This document shows positions 1-8,993 of a stretch of DNA of 36,623 bases, piece by piece. The notes under the pieces are model-generated. The model was not told where the DNA came from and did not search any database. It saw nothing but the letters and a program-made list of their open reading frames with translations. Every line of letters begins with the position of its first letter. The first letter of the stretch is position 1. The translations under genes and the position numbers were made by a program. The stretch is taken from assembly GCA_947476295.1 (NCBI GenBank), contig CANJQC010000047.1:1-36623 (forward strand). The letters run 5' to 3'. Origin of the DNA: Planctomycetaceae bacterium. GTDB taxonomy: Bacteria; Planctomycetota; Planctomycetia; Planctomycetales; Planctomycetaceae.

Positions 1-72
1 ATGCAGTCTCCAGGAAACATGCAGTCTCCAGGAAATATGCATTTTCCAAGAAACATGCAGCCGCCGGGTGGC
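1..72 (+). repeat. Four 18-bp tandem units within the first gene
   Basis: Each unit starts with atgca; units 1 and 2 differ by one base (final aac versus aat), and units 3 and 4 are more diverged. The array is in frame and encodes hexapeptide repeats, and it may continue to the left of the window. Confidence 0.7.
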
Positions 73-384
73 TGGCAGTCCGCCACCTCGATCATGAACG
101 TGCCACCGGATCAGACTGCGTCCATGTCATTTGGAACCGGGACGCCCGAAATGCAGTCGTCAGGCGAAGAATGGTCACTCGAATCTACGACGCCAACGAC
201 CACTCCATCTGCGGCCCCTCTGAATTCAACCCCAAACACCGCCGTAGCCCCAACCCCGGACCCTGCGTTCTCGGAAACAGAGCCCTCGACAAACGTCACC
301 AACGTCTCTTGGTCGGCCGCCAGCACGAAGAGGCCGATAGCCCGCAGTTCATCAAACGAACCACCGCTGGTTGAAGCGTTCTAA
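1..384 (+). CDS. C-terminal part of a low-complexity Pro/Thr/Ser-rich protein (probably 5' partial)
   Basis: The frame is open from the first base, so the gene may begin upstream of the window; the ATG at position 1 need not be the true start. The first 24 codons are four 18-base tandem units that encode degenerate hexapeptides of the pattern M-Q-S-P-G-N. The rest (about residues 45-105) is rich in Pro, Thr, Ser and Ala, which suggests a disordered tail or linker. No domain, catalytic motif or membrane segment is visible. It ends 67 bases from the stop of the convergent proS gene. Function unknown. Another open frame covers 171-374, so the coding assignment itself is uncertain; the in-frame repeat favours this frame. 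Confidence 0.45.
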   Translation: MQSPGNMQSPGNMHFPRNMQPPGGWQSATSIMNVPPDQTASMSFGTGTPEMQSSGEEWSLESTTPTTTPSAAPLNSTPNTAVAPTPDPAFSETEPSTNVTNVSWSAASTKRPIARSSSNEPPLVEAF

Positions 385-451
385 AGATTGTGCTCGATCG
401 TTTGTCACACCCGCGATCCGGAAACACTCCAGGTTTAATTCGCGGCAGGCA

Positions 452-2179
452 TCAGCTCACCTGCTTTGCCGCGATCAAATCCTTCACAAAACCAACGGCA
501 TCTGCCAGTGGGATCTTCGTGGCGTCGCTTTCTGTTCGCCATTTAATTTCCGCGATGCCTTCGGCAAGACCCTTGCCACCGATGGTGACGCGCAGTGGGA
601 TTCCAATGAGATCGGCGTCTTTGAACTTGAAGCCCGGACGCTGGTCGCGGTCATCCATGAGGACGTCGATTCCGGCAGCCGTGAGTTCACCGTAGATTTT
701 GTTGGTGACCTTCATCACTTCCCCGTCGCTGACGTTTAATGGGATAATCTGTACGGTGTACGGAGCTACGTTGATCGGCCAGATGATGCCGTTCTCATCG
801 TGGCAGGTTTCCACGATCGATGCCACCACACGCGTCACGCCGATGCCGTAGCATCCCATAATGATGGGATGCGATTGCTCCTGAGCATCCACGAACTTCG
901 CATCCATCGACACGCTGTACTTAATGCCCAGTTTGAAGACGTGGCCCACTTCAATCCCATGAACCATCTGCAGCGTCCCCACACACTTTGGACAGGGGTC
1001 GTCGGTTTCTGCATTCCGCAGGTCAAATGTTTCTGTCAAATCAAAATGCGTACCGGGAATGACACCCGTCAGATGCGAATCTTTTGCGTTTGCCCCGACG
1101 ATCGCCGACTCAATCATCGCCACGTCGTGATCCGCAATGCACAGGCACTGAATGCCGATCGGGCCAGCAAAGCCAACGGGTGCTCCCGTAACTTTCAGGA
1201 TCATCGCTTCGTCGGCCAGCTCGACCGTCGTTGTGCTGGTGGCTCGGCGAATCTTGCCCTCGTTGGCTGTATGATCCCCTCGAAGGAGTACGGCGACAGG
1301 TCTTCCGTCGGCCTTGTAGATTAAAGTCTTGATGAATGATTTCGCATCAGATTTCAGCAGTTTACTGACTTGTTCAATGCTGCCAGCGTCAGGCGTATCG
1401 ACTTTCGCAGGCGCCGCTGCACCATCCACTTTGGCCTGCAGTTTTGAGTAGCGCCCCGTGTCCGCGCGTTCCTGATTCGCGGCATAACTGCATTTCGGGC
1501 AGTGAACCACAAAGTCTTCGCCATTGCTTGCAGGCACCATGAATTCGTGCGAAGCATCGCCACCGATCGGACCGCTCTCAGCCTCGACTGGCAGGTACTT
1601 CAATCCGCATCGTTCGAAGATCCGGCAATAGGCATTGTACATCGCGTCATAGGCTGCATTGAGCTGTTCGATCGATGAGCCAAAGCTGTACGCATCCTTC
1701 ATCAGGAATTCGCTCGTTCGCAACACACCAAATCTTGGACGCTCTTCGTTGCGGAACTTTGTCTGAATCTGGTACAGCGTGATCGGCAACTGTCGGTAGC
1801 TGCTGATATGCCTAGCCATCAGATCGGTGATCACTTCTTCGTGAGTCGGGCCGAGGGCAAAGTGTAGCTTCCGATCACCTCGCTTCACTTCGAAATTGAA
1901 CAGTACGTTGCCGAATGCTTCGCGCCGTCCCGTGCGTTCGAAAATTTCCATCGGCTGCAGCGCCGGCATGAACAGCTCGATGGCACCCGCCTTGTCCATT
2001 TCCTGTCGGACAATTTCAGACACCTTGCGAACAGATCGATAACCGAGCGGCAGGTACGTGTAGGCACCGGCCATCAACTGGCGGATCAGCCCGGCCCGCA
2101 GCATCAACTGATGACTGGGAACCTCGGCTTCCGCCGGAACTTCCTTCATGGTCGGGATAAATGTTTGAGACCAACGCAT
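452..2179 (-). CDS. proS: Prolyl-tRNA synthetase
   Basis: Cytoplasmic class II aminoacyl-tRNA synthetase that charges tRNA-Pro with proline. The 575-aa product matches the bacterial-type ProS length. Visible landmarks: the GPTHEEV segment (about 110-116), motif 2 with [11 protein letters not shown] (142-152) and FLMKDAYSF just after it, an editing/insertion domain in the middle, motif 3 with GCYGIGV, and the anticodon-binding domain at the C-terminus ([11 protein letters not shown] onward). The frame is open a further 23 codons upstream, but those residues are not ProS-like. I chose the ATG at 2179, which gives the expected N-terminus ([13 protein letters not shown]) and has a weak AGGG about 9 bases upstream. 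It lies 40 bases downstream of ppnP on the same strand, so the two are probably co-transcribed. No disruptions seen. Confidence 0.96.
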   Translation of the reverse strand: MRWSQTFIPTMKEVPAEAEVPSHQLMLRAGLIRQLMAGAYTYLPLGYRSVRKVSEIVRQEMDKAGAIELFMPALQPMEIFERTGRREAFGNVLFNFEVKRGDRKLHFALGPTHEEVITDLMARHISSYRQLPITLYQIQTKFRNEERPRFGVLRTSEFLMKDAYSFGSSIEQLNAAYDAMYNAYCRIFERCGLKYLPVEAESGPIGGDASHEFMVPASNGEDFVVHCPKCSYAANQERADTGRYSKLQAKVDGAAAPAKVDTPDAGSIEQVSKLLKSDAKSFIKTLIYKADGRPVAVLLRGDHTANEGKIRRATSTTTVELADEAMILKVTGAPVGFAGPIGIQCLCIADHDVAMIESAIVGANAKDSHLTGVIPGTHFDLTETFDLRNAETDDPCPKCVGTLQMVHGIEVGHVFKLGIKYSVSMDAKFVDAQEQSHPIIMGCYGIGVTRVVASIVETCHDENGIIWPINVAPYTVQIIPLNVSDGEVMKVTNKIYGELTAAGIDVLMDDRDQRPGFKFKDADLIGIPLRVTIGGKGLAEGIAEIKWRTESDATKIPLADAVGFVKDLIAAKQVS

Positions 2180-2219
2180 GGAATACCCTAAACGTGAGCA
2201 AAGAGAATCGAGGATTGAT

Positions 2220-2531
2220 TTACCGGAACGAACAAATATAGTCGGCAACCTGTGTTACCTTGAGTTCAAAATACGAGTTGCCAGGGACATTGAAGGATTG
2301 TCCGTCCCTGACGTCGTGCCACTGGGTTTCGCCGGCCAGACAATAGCTCAGCTGACCGGACTGGATCTCCATCAATTCCGGCTTGCCTGTGTTGAACTTG
2401 TACTCGCCAGGAAGCATGATCCCCAGCGTGCTGATGCTGCCATCAGCGAACTCAACCGTTCTGCTGGTGACCTTACCATCGAAATAGATGTTGGCGGTTT
2501 TTACGATATTGACTGATTCAAATTTGCTCAT
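2220..2531 (-). CDS. ppnP: Pyrimidine/purine nucleoside phosphorylase PpnP
   Basis: A 103-aa cupin-fold protein of the YaiE/DUF1255 family, which in E. coli phosphorolyses purine and pyrimidine nucleosides to free base and ribose-1-phosphate. Diagnostic stretches are [29 protein letters not shown] and the [11 protein letters not shown] segment near the C-terminus. Length is close to the E. coli protein (94 aa). The ATG is preceded by a good Shine-Dalgarno (GAGG, 6 bases before the start). It is followed after 40 bases by proS on the same strand and lies 185 bases downstream of the BRCT-MerR-TPR gene. Confidence 0.93.
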   Translation of the reverse strand: MSKFESVNIVKTANIYFDGKVTSRTVEFADGSISTLGIMLPGEYKFNTGKPELMEIQSGQLSYCLAGETQWHDVRDGQSFNVPGNSYFELKVTQVADYICSFR

Positions 2532-2716
2532 AATACACCTCAGATTGTGGCCGGAAAGCCGCAGATGCTACTCCGACAGACTCGACGAGGAAAGGATACT
2601 GCCGATTCCTCGATTTTCCAGGAACGGCAACGACCATTGTTTCAGGCACAGTCGCATGTCGAATGCGACATTCATGTCCGTCGCACAGCCAGAACACACA
2701 CTGGTTATTCAACATT

Positions 2717-4252
2717 TCAGCCAAAGAGATCGTCGTCCGACATTGGCGCCGTAACCGTCACCGGTGCCACTCGGGCGATTCGGTCGCGGGCATGATCAGA
2801 CCAAGGTCCCCGAGAATCGTGTTGCAGGTACTGCTTCCAGTAATCAACGGCTTCGCCGGCTCGTTGATTCTGATCCAGCAGTTGCGCGTAGTGAAGCAAT
2901 GCGTCCGGGTTTGCCGGGTGGATGGAAATCGCGGTCACTAGAGATTGCTCCGCCGCTTCCGGCTGATCCAATTCTGACTGCAAGCAACCCAATTGGGTCC
3001 ATGCTTCGATGAAATCCGGAGCCGATTCGATTGCGCAGTAGTAGCGTTCGATCGCTGCTTCGATGCGGCCCGTGCGATACAAGGCATCGGCCATGTGAAA
3101 ATTGACCTCCGCCGGATCGGGAAACAGTGAGAATTGGTCATCGGTCGGATGTTCCACACTGAGTCGCACCGCAGCAAATTCCGACGACAGCAGACTCATG
3201 GCATTTCTGAAGGCATTGATGGCGGACTCCAGTTCCGCCTCCTCTGTCAGTCGGCAGCCCTCGTGGAACCATTCTTCCGCGTTCCAGTCCGTCATCCGGC
3301 GATCCTGAAGATCCGGTCGTGCCGAAGCGAATGGAATGGAAACAGTTTCTCCGTCCGCTTCGTCGTCGTCGGCCGGATCATTCGATGATGGCCCGTCTTC
3401 TGACGGACTAAAGACGCCGAAGCCGTCGTTGACATCAAAGTCCAGCAGTCGCTGGCCCGTGCGTGGATTGAGCACACCGCGATCGTCCCGCATCAGGATC
3501 TTATCATCCTGCACGAGCAGATTCAGTTGTGCCAGTGAACGGTCGGTGCCCGCCATTGTATGACTGAGCTCGCTGAGACTCCGCTCGAGCACGTCGGCAG
3601 AGACGCCCTGATCCAGCAGCATCGCAAGACGCCGCGCACTGGCGACCTCGCGGTAATCAAAATACGGCAACCGACAAACGCGGCGAACCGGGCGAATGAG
3701 TCCCAGTCGTGCCCAGCGGCGAATCATGCGAACCGGAACATCGAGCAATCGGCTCAGCATTGCCGGCGTGTGCGCGCGGCGGATCTCTTCACGATGTTCA
3801 TCGAGGCCCAGCAACTGCAGCCAGTCTGATTCTGCGAGGACCTTGATGTCTGCGCCATTTGCAACTAACTGGACAGTCTGCTGCAGTTTTTGAGACGTGC
3901 CACCATCAGGTTCGAGGGGCCAGCCTTCTTCGCCAATCACAAACATCGTTGTCGAACCGCTCACGGTGTGCGTCGCGCGACCGCCGAACTGTTCCACGAG
4001 GCGAATCGCGTCGCGGTGCGTCATCGACGCAAGTGTTCCGGTAAACGCGACTGTTTCACCAACAAGTGGCTGGGAACTTACGGCGACTTCGCCATTCGAC
4101 AGCGGTGCATCATCCGCGATCTCAGATTCTGGATGCGGGAACGGAGTGGAAACGATTTCGTGGGGTTCGAGCGATGTCCGGTCAGTCACCGGTTTTCCTT
4201 CGTTAAAATAGAAACGTCCATTCCGCAGATCGGAAACACTGGCCGTTTTCAT
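2717..4252 (-). CDS. BRCT-MerR-TPR multidomain protein, putative regulator
   Basis: A 511-aa protein with three recognisable parts. Residues about 62-148 resemble a BRCT domain (VGETVAFTGTLASMTHRDA, then GGRATHTVSGSTTMFVIG), as found in DNA ligase and repair proteins. Residues about 161-215 resemble a MerR-type helix-turn-helix (TPAMLSRLLDVPVRMIRRW, then FDYREVASARRLAMLL). After an acidic linker (about 285-315), residues about 340-500 form TPR-like helical repeats, including ALYRTGRIEAAIERYYCAIE and LGCLQSELDQPEAAEQSL. The long frame extends 80 codons further upstream, but that part has no homology feel; the ATG at 4252 begins the conserved-looking N-terminus. No signal peptide. It is divergent from glyA. 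A DNA-associated regulator or scaffold is inferred; its target is unknown. Confidence 0.8.
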   Translation of the reverse strand: MKTASVSDLRNGRFYFNEGKPVTDRTSLEPHEIVSTPFPHPESEIADDAPLSNGEVAVSSQPLVGETVAFTGTLASMTHRDAIRLVEQFGGRATHTVSGSTTMFVIGEEGWPLEPDGGTSQKLQQTVQLVANGADIKVLAESDWLQLLGLDEHREEIRRAHTPAMLSRLLDVPVRMIRRWARLGLIRPVRRVCRLPYFDYREVASARRLAMLLDQGVSADVLERSLSELSHTMAGTDRSLAQLNLLVQDDKILMRDDRGVLNPRTGQRLLDFDVNDGFGVFSPSEDGPSSNDPADDDEADGETVSIPFASARPDLQDRRMTDWNAEEWFHEGCRLTEEAELESAINAFRNAMSLLSSEFAAVRLSVEHPTDDQFSLFPDPAEVNFHMADALYRTGRIEAAIERYYCAIESAPDFIEAWTQLGCLQSELDQPEAAEQSLVTAISIHPANPDALLHYAQLLDQNQRAGEAVDYWKQYLQHDSRGPWSDHARDRIARVAPVTVTAPMSDDDLFG

Positions 4253-4506
4253 CGAAGATACCGTCGAAAAATGGCAAACGGTAGCAATCAGGCGATCTAC
4301 TGCTATAAGAGTGGAAAGTCGTCGATGGGTTCTGAATTTGGCTGCAAAATTTCGCAAAACTTTTACGAAAATGTCTCGCAGACTTGAATGAACGACCGCC
4401 GTTAATCTCAATCCCTCACAAAACACGACGTGTTCTGTCATACACTTGGCAATCAGATTTCCAGTCTTCCTGTCGCTCGTATTCCGCGCCATTGAAAGAA
4501 GTTGAA

Positions 4507-5757
4507 ATGTCCGTACTTAAATCGTCCGATCCAGCCATTTGGGATGCGATTGTTCATGAACGTCGCCGTCAGGTTGATGGGCTCGAACTGATCGCTTCAG
4601 AGAATTATACCAGTGCAGCTGTGATGGAAGCGGCCGGCACGGTTTTGACTAATAAATACGCCGAAGGTTATCCTGGCAAGCGTTACTACGGCGGCTGCGA
4701 GTACGTCGATGTGGCTGAAAACATCGCGCGTGATCGCGCGTTGCAGTTGTTTGGAGCCGAACATGCAAATGTGCAGCCGCATGCCGGCTCGCAGGCCAAC
4801 ATGGCGGCTTACATGAGCATCCTGAATGTCGGCGATACAATTCTTGCCATGAACCTGGCCCACGGCGGCCATTTGACTCACGGAATGCACCTGAATTTCA
4901 GTGGCAAGCTGTATAAGGCCATTCACTATGGTGTGCGTGAGAATGACCATCGGATTGACTTTGATCAGGTCGCAACGCTGGCGAAAGAGCACAAGCCAAG
5001 ACTGATTGTCGCCGGTGCCAGTGCGTACCCACGTGAAATCGATCATGCGAAATTTGCAGAGATTGCAAAGTCCGTGGGGGCATATTTGATGGTCGATATG
5101 GCGCACTATGCCGGTCTGGTGGCAGCAGGAATTCACAACAGTCCAGTGCCTCATGCGGACTTTGTGACATCAACCTCACACAAGACATTGCGTGGCCCAC
5201 GATCGGGTTTTATCCTGTGTCGAAAAGAACATGCGGCGAATGTCGATCGCAGTGTGTTTCCCGGAATTCAGGGCGGTCCGTTGATGCACATCGTCGCCGC
5301 GAAGGCTGTGTGTTTCTGTGAAGCGTTAAAGCCTGAATTCAAAGCCTACGGACGTCAGATCGTTGACAACGCGAAGACCCTGGCTGAGACCCTGATCCAG
5401 GGCGGCCTGCGACTGGTTTCCGCTGGCACGGACAACCATCTGATGATGTGCGACGTGACAACGATCGGCCTGTCGGGCAAAGTGGCTGAGCATGCTCTGG
5501 ACGAAGCTGGCATCACGGTGAACAAGAACATGATTCCCTACGATCAGCGGAAACCAATGGACCCCAGCGGCATCCGAATCGGAACAGCGGCACTCACGAC
5601 ACGCGGCATGAAAACCGACGAAATGAAACGAGTTGGTGCATGGATTCTGGAGGCGTTGAAAGCTCACGATGATGCGACATCGCTTGGAAAGATTCGCGGC
5701 GATATCGCTGAATTCGCCAAGGTGTATCCGGTGCCGGGGATTGCACAGGACTGTTAA
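4507..5757 (+). CDS. glyA: Serine hydroxymethyltransferase
   Basis: PLP enzyme that interconverts serine and glycine while loading a one-carbon unit on tetrahydrofolate. The 416-aa product fits the bacterial GlyA length. Key signatures: [11 protein letters not shown] near the N-terminus, [15 protein letters not shown], the folate/PLP region GSQANMA, and the PLP lysine in [12 protein letters not shown] (Lys226 from the chosen start). C-terminal [12 protein letters not shown] is also typical. The frame is open 41 codons upstream; I chose the ATG at 4507 because [15 protein letters not shown] is the family N-terminus and a purine-rich gaaagaag lies just upstream. A serine-hydrolase gene follows 23 bases downstream on the same strand. 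Confidence 0.97.
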   Translation: MSVLKSSDPAIWDAIVHERRRQVDGLELIASENYTSAAVMEAAGTVLTNKYAEGYPGKRYYGGCEYVDVAENIARDRALQLFGAEHANVQPHAGSQANMAAYMSILNVGDTILAMNLAHGGHLTHGMHLNFSGKLYKAIHYGVRENDHRIDFDQVATLAKEHKPRLIVAGASAYPREIDHAKFAEIAKSVGAYLMVDMAHYAGLVAAGIHNSPVPHADFVTSTSHKTLRGPRSGFILCRKEHAANVDRSVFPGIQGGPLMHIVAAKAVCFCEALKPEFKAYGRQIVDNAKTLAETLIQGGLRLVSAGTDNHLMMCDVTTIGLSGKVAEHALDEAGITVNKNMIPYDQRKPMDPSGIRIGTAALTTRGMKTDEMKRVGAWILEALKAHDDATSLGKIRGDIAEFAKVYPVPGIAQDC

Positions 5758-5780
5758 CTCAGGCCACACAGAGTCACACC

Positions 5781-7385
5781 ATGCGACTGATTCAATCGCT
5801 GGCTATGTTACTGCTCATTGCCAGTGCCGCACATGCTGCCGACGAGACGGTTGAGCGCATGGGAATTTCGGCAAATGAGTTGTCTGCGTACGTTGAACAG
5901 CTGACATCCCAGGGGCAGATTATCAATGATCTGAAAGTCCGGATCGTTGAAAGAAAGGCCGTGTTTGACGTCACGGCTCAGGCAAACAAAGACAAGCTCG
6001 CCTGGCTCATTCAGGTGAATATTTCGGATCGAGAATTTCGTGATTCGAGGAAGCGATATACCGATGACGGTTTCGAGAACACAATTCATCGAGTGATCCC
6101 AAACGGTCGTGCGAAGTTGCACTCAACGATCTGGGTGCAGAGAACGGATAGCATTGAGCAATTAAAGCTGCCCGATGTTCCGTTTCCCGTCACAGGAGAA
6201 CTCGGCCAGAACCTCGAGCCCATCAATGAATTGCTGCTGAAGACGCTGACGGACAACAACATCCCCGGAGCCACAGTTGCGGTCGCTCGAGATGGCGTGA
6301 TTGTCTTTGAACGGGGCTTTGGCTATTCGGATCTGGAACAACAGACGCCGATGGCTGCGAATACTTCGATGCGGATCGCCAGTATTTCCAAGCCAATCAC
6401 CGCCGTTGCCGTACTGCTGCTGGCTGAAGATGGCAAGTTGAAGCTGGATGATCATGTGATTCAGTATCTTATCCGCGACAAGAAGTATGCGCTACCGAAA
6501 GATGCCGATCCTGCATGGAGTCGTGTCACAATTCGACACTTGCTGCAGCATTCCGGCGGCTGGAATAGCGACAAGTCGAAGGACCCGATGTTTGAGCTGG
6601 TTGAAATCACTCGTGCGCTGAATCTTAAGAAAATAGCCCGCATTCCGGACATCGTGCGTTATCAGTTGCCACGACCGCTGAACTTTGAGCCCGGAGCCGA
6701 ATACCAGTATTCAAACTTTGGATATTGCCTGCTGGGGAGAGTGATCGAAGCGGCAAGTGGGCAGCCGTATGAAGCGTTCGTGGCTGAACGAATTTTGAAG
6801 CCAGCCGGGATGACGCAGACGCGGCTCGGAAAAAGTAAACTTGCCAATCGTGCCGAAGATGAGGCCCATTACTACACGCAGACGCTCAAGACATATCCGG
6901 CCATTTGGGACGTGGCACCCGGGAGAAAATCCGGGAAGTTCGAACTTGTACAGGCGCCCTACGGACAATCGGAACTGGCAGTCATGGATTCTGCCGGAGC
7001 CTGGACATCGACGGCATCCGATCTGGTCCGATTTGCGATCGCGATTGATGCAGACACGAAACCAATTCTCAAACCAGACAGTCTGCGGCAGTCGAAAGAA
7101 CGGCCCGCGTTTGCTGGCCCCAAAGACGATCACTGGTACGGACTCGGCTGGAACGTGCGATCAATCGATGGGCTTGACCGCGTGAGTTTATGGCACACAG
7201 GCGCGCTGGCAGGCACATCGACAATCCTTCTGAAACGGTGGGATAACATGGTCTGGGCAGTTATTTTCAATTGTGATGAGTCACCAGACGGCAAAAAATG
7301 CGAGACCCTGATCGACGGTCCGATGCACACCGCCGTGGATGGTTCGAAACTGTTGATGGAAGAGCGTGATTCGAAACCGCAGTAA
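5781..7385 (+). CDS. Secreted serine hydrolase of the beta-lactamase/PBP4* family
   Basis: A 534-aa protein with a Sec signal peptide (residues 1 to about 20, ending AHAA). An N-terminal module (about 21-125) of unknown role precedes the class C beta-lactamase-like fold (about 145-500). The catalytic set is complete: SISK (Ser201, Lys204), YSN (310-312) and HTG (472-474). RHLLQHSGGW (252-261) is the usual block after the active site. Such enzymes act as esterases, D-amino-acid peptidases or beta-lactamases in the periplasm; substrate cannot be read from the sequence. It starts 23 bases after glyA, but a functional link is not evident. Confidence 0.88.
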   Translation: MRLIQSLAMLLLIASAAHAADETVERMGISANELSAYVEQLTSQGQIINDLKVRIVERKAVFDVTAQANKDKLAWLIQVNISDREFRDSRKRYTDDGFENTIHRVIPNGRAKLHSTIWVQRTDSIEQLKLPDVPFPVTGELGQNLEPINELLLKTLTDNNIPGATVAVARDGVIVFERGFGYSDLEQQTPMAANTSMRIASISKPITAVAVLLLAEDGKLKLDDHVIQYLIRDKKYALPKDADPAWSRVTIRHLLQHSGGWNSDKSKDPMFELVEITRALNLKKIARIPDIVRYQLPRPLNFEPGAEYQYSNFGYCLLGRVIEAASGQPYEAFVAERILKPAGMTQTRLGKSKLANRAEDEAHYYTQTLKTYPAIWDVAPGRKSGKFELVQAPYGQSELAVMDSAGAWTSTASDLVRFAIAIDADTKPILKPDSLRQSKERPAFAGPKDDHWYGLGWNVRSIDGLDRVSLWHTGALAGTSTILLKRWDNMVWAVIFNCDESPDGKKCETLIDGPMHTAVDGSKLLMEERDSKPQ

Positions 7386-7422
7386 GCAGGCAGTGCGTTG
7401 TAGGCTCCGCGTGATGTTGGTG

Positions 7423-7454
7423 GTTTCAATCCGCGCCCCGCGTGCGGGGCGAAC
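7423..7454 (-). CRISPR. Solitary type I-C-like CRISPR repeat (array remnant)
   Basis: A 32-base element that reads on the minus strand from GTTCGCCCCGC to the end GCGGATTGAAAC. It has the inverted core and the GGATTGAAAC 3' end typical of type I-C repeats. It lies about 200 bases beyond the 3' end of cas2, the expected side for an I-C array, in the expected orientation. No second copy is seen at spacer distance on either side, so the array has shrunk to one repeat. The rest of 7386-7655 holds no gene. Confidence 0.75.
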
Positions 7455-7655
7455 GCCTTGGCTGAAAAGCCAACGGCTGCAAGAGGTTAGCGGGCTGTTT
7501 CCGCGAATGGAAGGGTAAAACGCATCCTGCGGGCAGGGGTGGCTTTTTGAATCGACGCTAAGTGTTTGCATCATGGAACTTAGGTGGATCGCGAACGTAC
7601 GGGGCGTTTTGTGTGCGCTTGCCATACGCGGGCGCCGTTTTGGCATGCTGCCGTA

Positions 7656-7949
7656 TCAGGCGATGAGTGGACCATCGAAGTCATAACCAACCTTTGCGCC
7701 GTGGTGCTCGATCTTGTGTTGGTAATTCGAACCCAGATAATAGAATCACAGGCTGTCTTCGTCGAGAAAGATCAGGGCCAAAAGATCAGCTTTGATGCGG
7801 GTCCATTGCGACCAATCCACTTTCATCTCGAACACCGAGTTCTGCACGCGCTGCCCGCAGTCTTCACACATCGCGGCGACTTTTCGAAGCCGAGTTTGAC
7901 CTGTTGGCGTCTTGGTCGAAACGTCGTAGGTGACAATCGCGTACATCAT
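7656..7949 (-). pseudogene. cas2: cas2 (type I-C) with an in-frame TGA stop
   Basis: Cas2 is the structural partner of Cas1 in the spacer-acquisition integrase. The frame begins MMYAIVTYDVSTKTPTGQ and contains GQRVQNSVFEM, both typical of subtype I-C. It stops after residue 67 at TGA (7746-7748), directly after DSL. Reading past that stop in the same frame gives FYYLGSNYQHKIEHHGAKVGYD and ends at TGA 7656-7658, i.e. the rest of a normal-length (about 97 aa) I-C Cas2. Family members usually have Arg after DSL, so CGA to TGA is the likely mutation. Everything else looks conserved, so inactivation seems recent. It lies 72 bases after the end of cas1. Confidence 0.85.
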
Positions 7950-8021
7950 GGCATGACTCTCTTTGACGGACGATGGAATGCCTTGTGGTTGGCTTGAGCG
8001 AAACGGACGGCGGCAAACATC

Positions 8022-8819
8022 TTATTTCCAGACAAATGGCGGATATGCGTCGAGGTCGTTGCGCAGGTAACGGGCCATGAGTCTGGCCTGAAGATGCAGC
8101 AACAGGCCGACCGTGGTCTTTTCATTAAGAAATGGATGTGTGATCTGCTCCTGTTTGCGCTCCTGCTAGGCAACGAGCATGGCCTTTCGCGACGAATCGT
8201 TCATTTGAACGGCACCGCTTTCACGGATCGTAAAATCGCCGGCCTTGATCTGTTGTCGATTAATGAGAGAGAGTACCAGGCGATCCGCCAGAAATGGGCG
8301 GAATTCTTCCATCAGATCCAGCGCCATGCCTGGGCGACCGGGACGATCACGTGAAAGCAGGGCTTCTTCCAGTGATGCAGTAAGTTTGTCTGCAGCCTTG
8401 TTAAGTGCGTCCTGACGTTCCCCGGCACCGGTATCGCGGGCGGCTCGACGGAGTACTGTGCGACAATTGCCGAGCTTTCCGGCGACGATGGCCTTTGCTA
8501 CTTCTACAGCTTTGGCCGGATCGTCCGAAGTCCGGTACTGCTGTCGGCGGAGCAGTACGTTTCCCGGCGTGAACCCGCTGACTGACGCCAGAAAACAGCC
8601 ATGTAGAGTGAGAAACGAAATTGTGACTCCGGCTTCCGCACAGCTTCCCATCAACGCCGGGGACATGGAGACTCGGCCAAACCCAACGATCCCGTCAAGA
8701 TTGTGAAGTGGAACTCGCAGGCGAGATTTCTTTTCGACGCGAACATCCACGGTTTCGCCATCTTTGCGAAGGTAGGCCCCTTGCGTTGTCACGAAGAGCG
8801 TGTTGAGGTGTGTCTTCAT
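8022..8819 (-). pseudogene. cas1: cas1 (type I-C) with internal deletion and in-frame TAG stop
   Basis: Cas1 is the CRISPR integrase. The frame starts MKTHLNTLFVTTQGAYLRKD, the I-C N-terminus, and carries VSGFTPGNVLLRRQQYR and NCRTVLRRAARD. Then homology jumps from ADKLTASLEEAL directly to SRDRPGRPGMALDLMEEF. About 75-80 residues of the usual ~343 are missing, including the region with the first metal-binding Glu. The position that normally holds the catalytic His just before RDRPGRPG is Ser. A TAG at 8166-8168 follows AMLVA, where the family has Trp (TGG to TAG). Past it the frame continues [16 protein letters not shown] to the normal end (PPFVWK, TAA at 8022-8024). The deletion preserved the frame. 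The start at 8819 is set by homology; the frame is open further upstream into REP sequence. Confidence 0.85.
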
Positions 8820-8838
8820 CGTGTACGGTTCCGTGTTT

Positions 8839-8858
8839 CGTTTGACCCGACCCAACGG
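8839..8858 (-). repeat. REP-like element, inverted copy
   Basis: On the minus strand it reads CCGTTGGGTCGGGTCAAACG, nearly the same as the copies at 8951 and 9676 but in the opposite direction. With 8951-8973 it forms an inverted REP pair. Confidence 0.6.
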
Positions 8859-8915
8859 GGAGGAAGTAGCGGCAAGGCTGCTGGGCCTGGTGAATGGCGA
8901 CTGGAAAGTGCCCGT

Positions 8916-8935
8916 GCCGTTGGCTCGGGGCAAAC
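8916..8935 (+). repeat. REP-like element, degenerate copy
   Basis: Reads gccgttggctcggggcaaac, similar to the 8951-8973 copy with a few changes. Confidence 0.5.
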
Positions 8936-8950
8936 AACGGGAAGTGGCCT

Positions 8951-8973
8951 CGCCGATGGCTCGGGTCAAACGG
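8951..8973 (+). repeat. REP-like element, left copy at the transposase 3' side
   Basis: A 23-base sequence starting cgccgatggctcggg and ending tcaaacgg, identical to 9676-9698. It lies 20 bases beyond the transposase stop codon. Confidence 0.7.
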
Positions 8974-8993
8974 CAGCCAGGAGAGAGAGCTAT

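Noticed and set aside
800-1324. Plus-strand open frame of 174 codons inside proS
   Set aside because: It is fully overlapped by intact proS and reads like random His/Arg-rich translation.
4253-4506. Possible glycine riboswitch in the glyA leader
   Set aside because: I see no paired glycine-aptamer core or terminator-like switch in the 254 bases; nothing to support it.
4597-5154. Long minus-strand open frame (185 codons) inside glyA
   Set aside because: It is antisense to a strongly conserved enzyme and shows no domain pattern; it is a codon-bias shadow.
7746-7748. Selenocysteine or recoded TGA in cas2
   Set aside because: No SECIS-like context is evident, TGA ends other genes including proS, and the family has Arg here, so a nonsense mutation is simpler.
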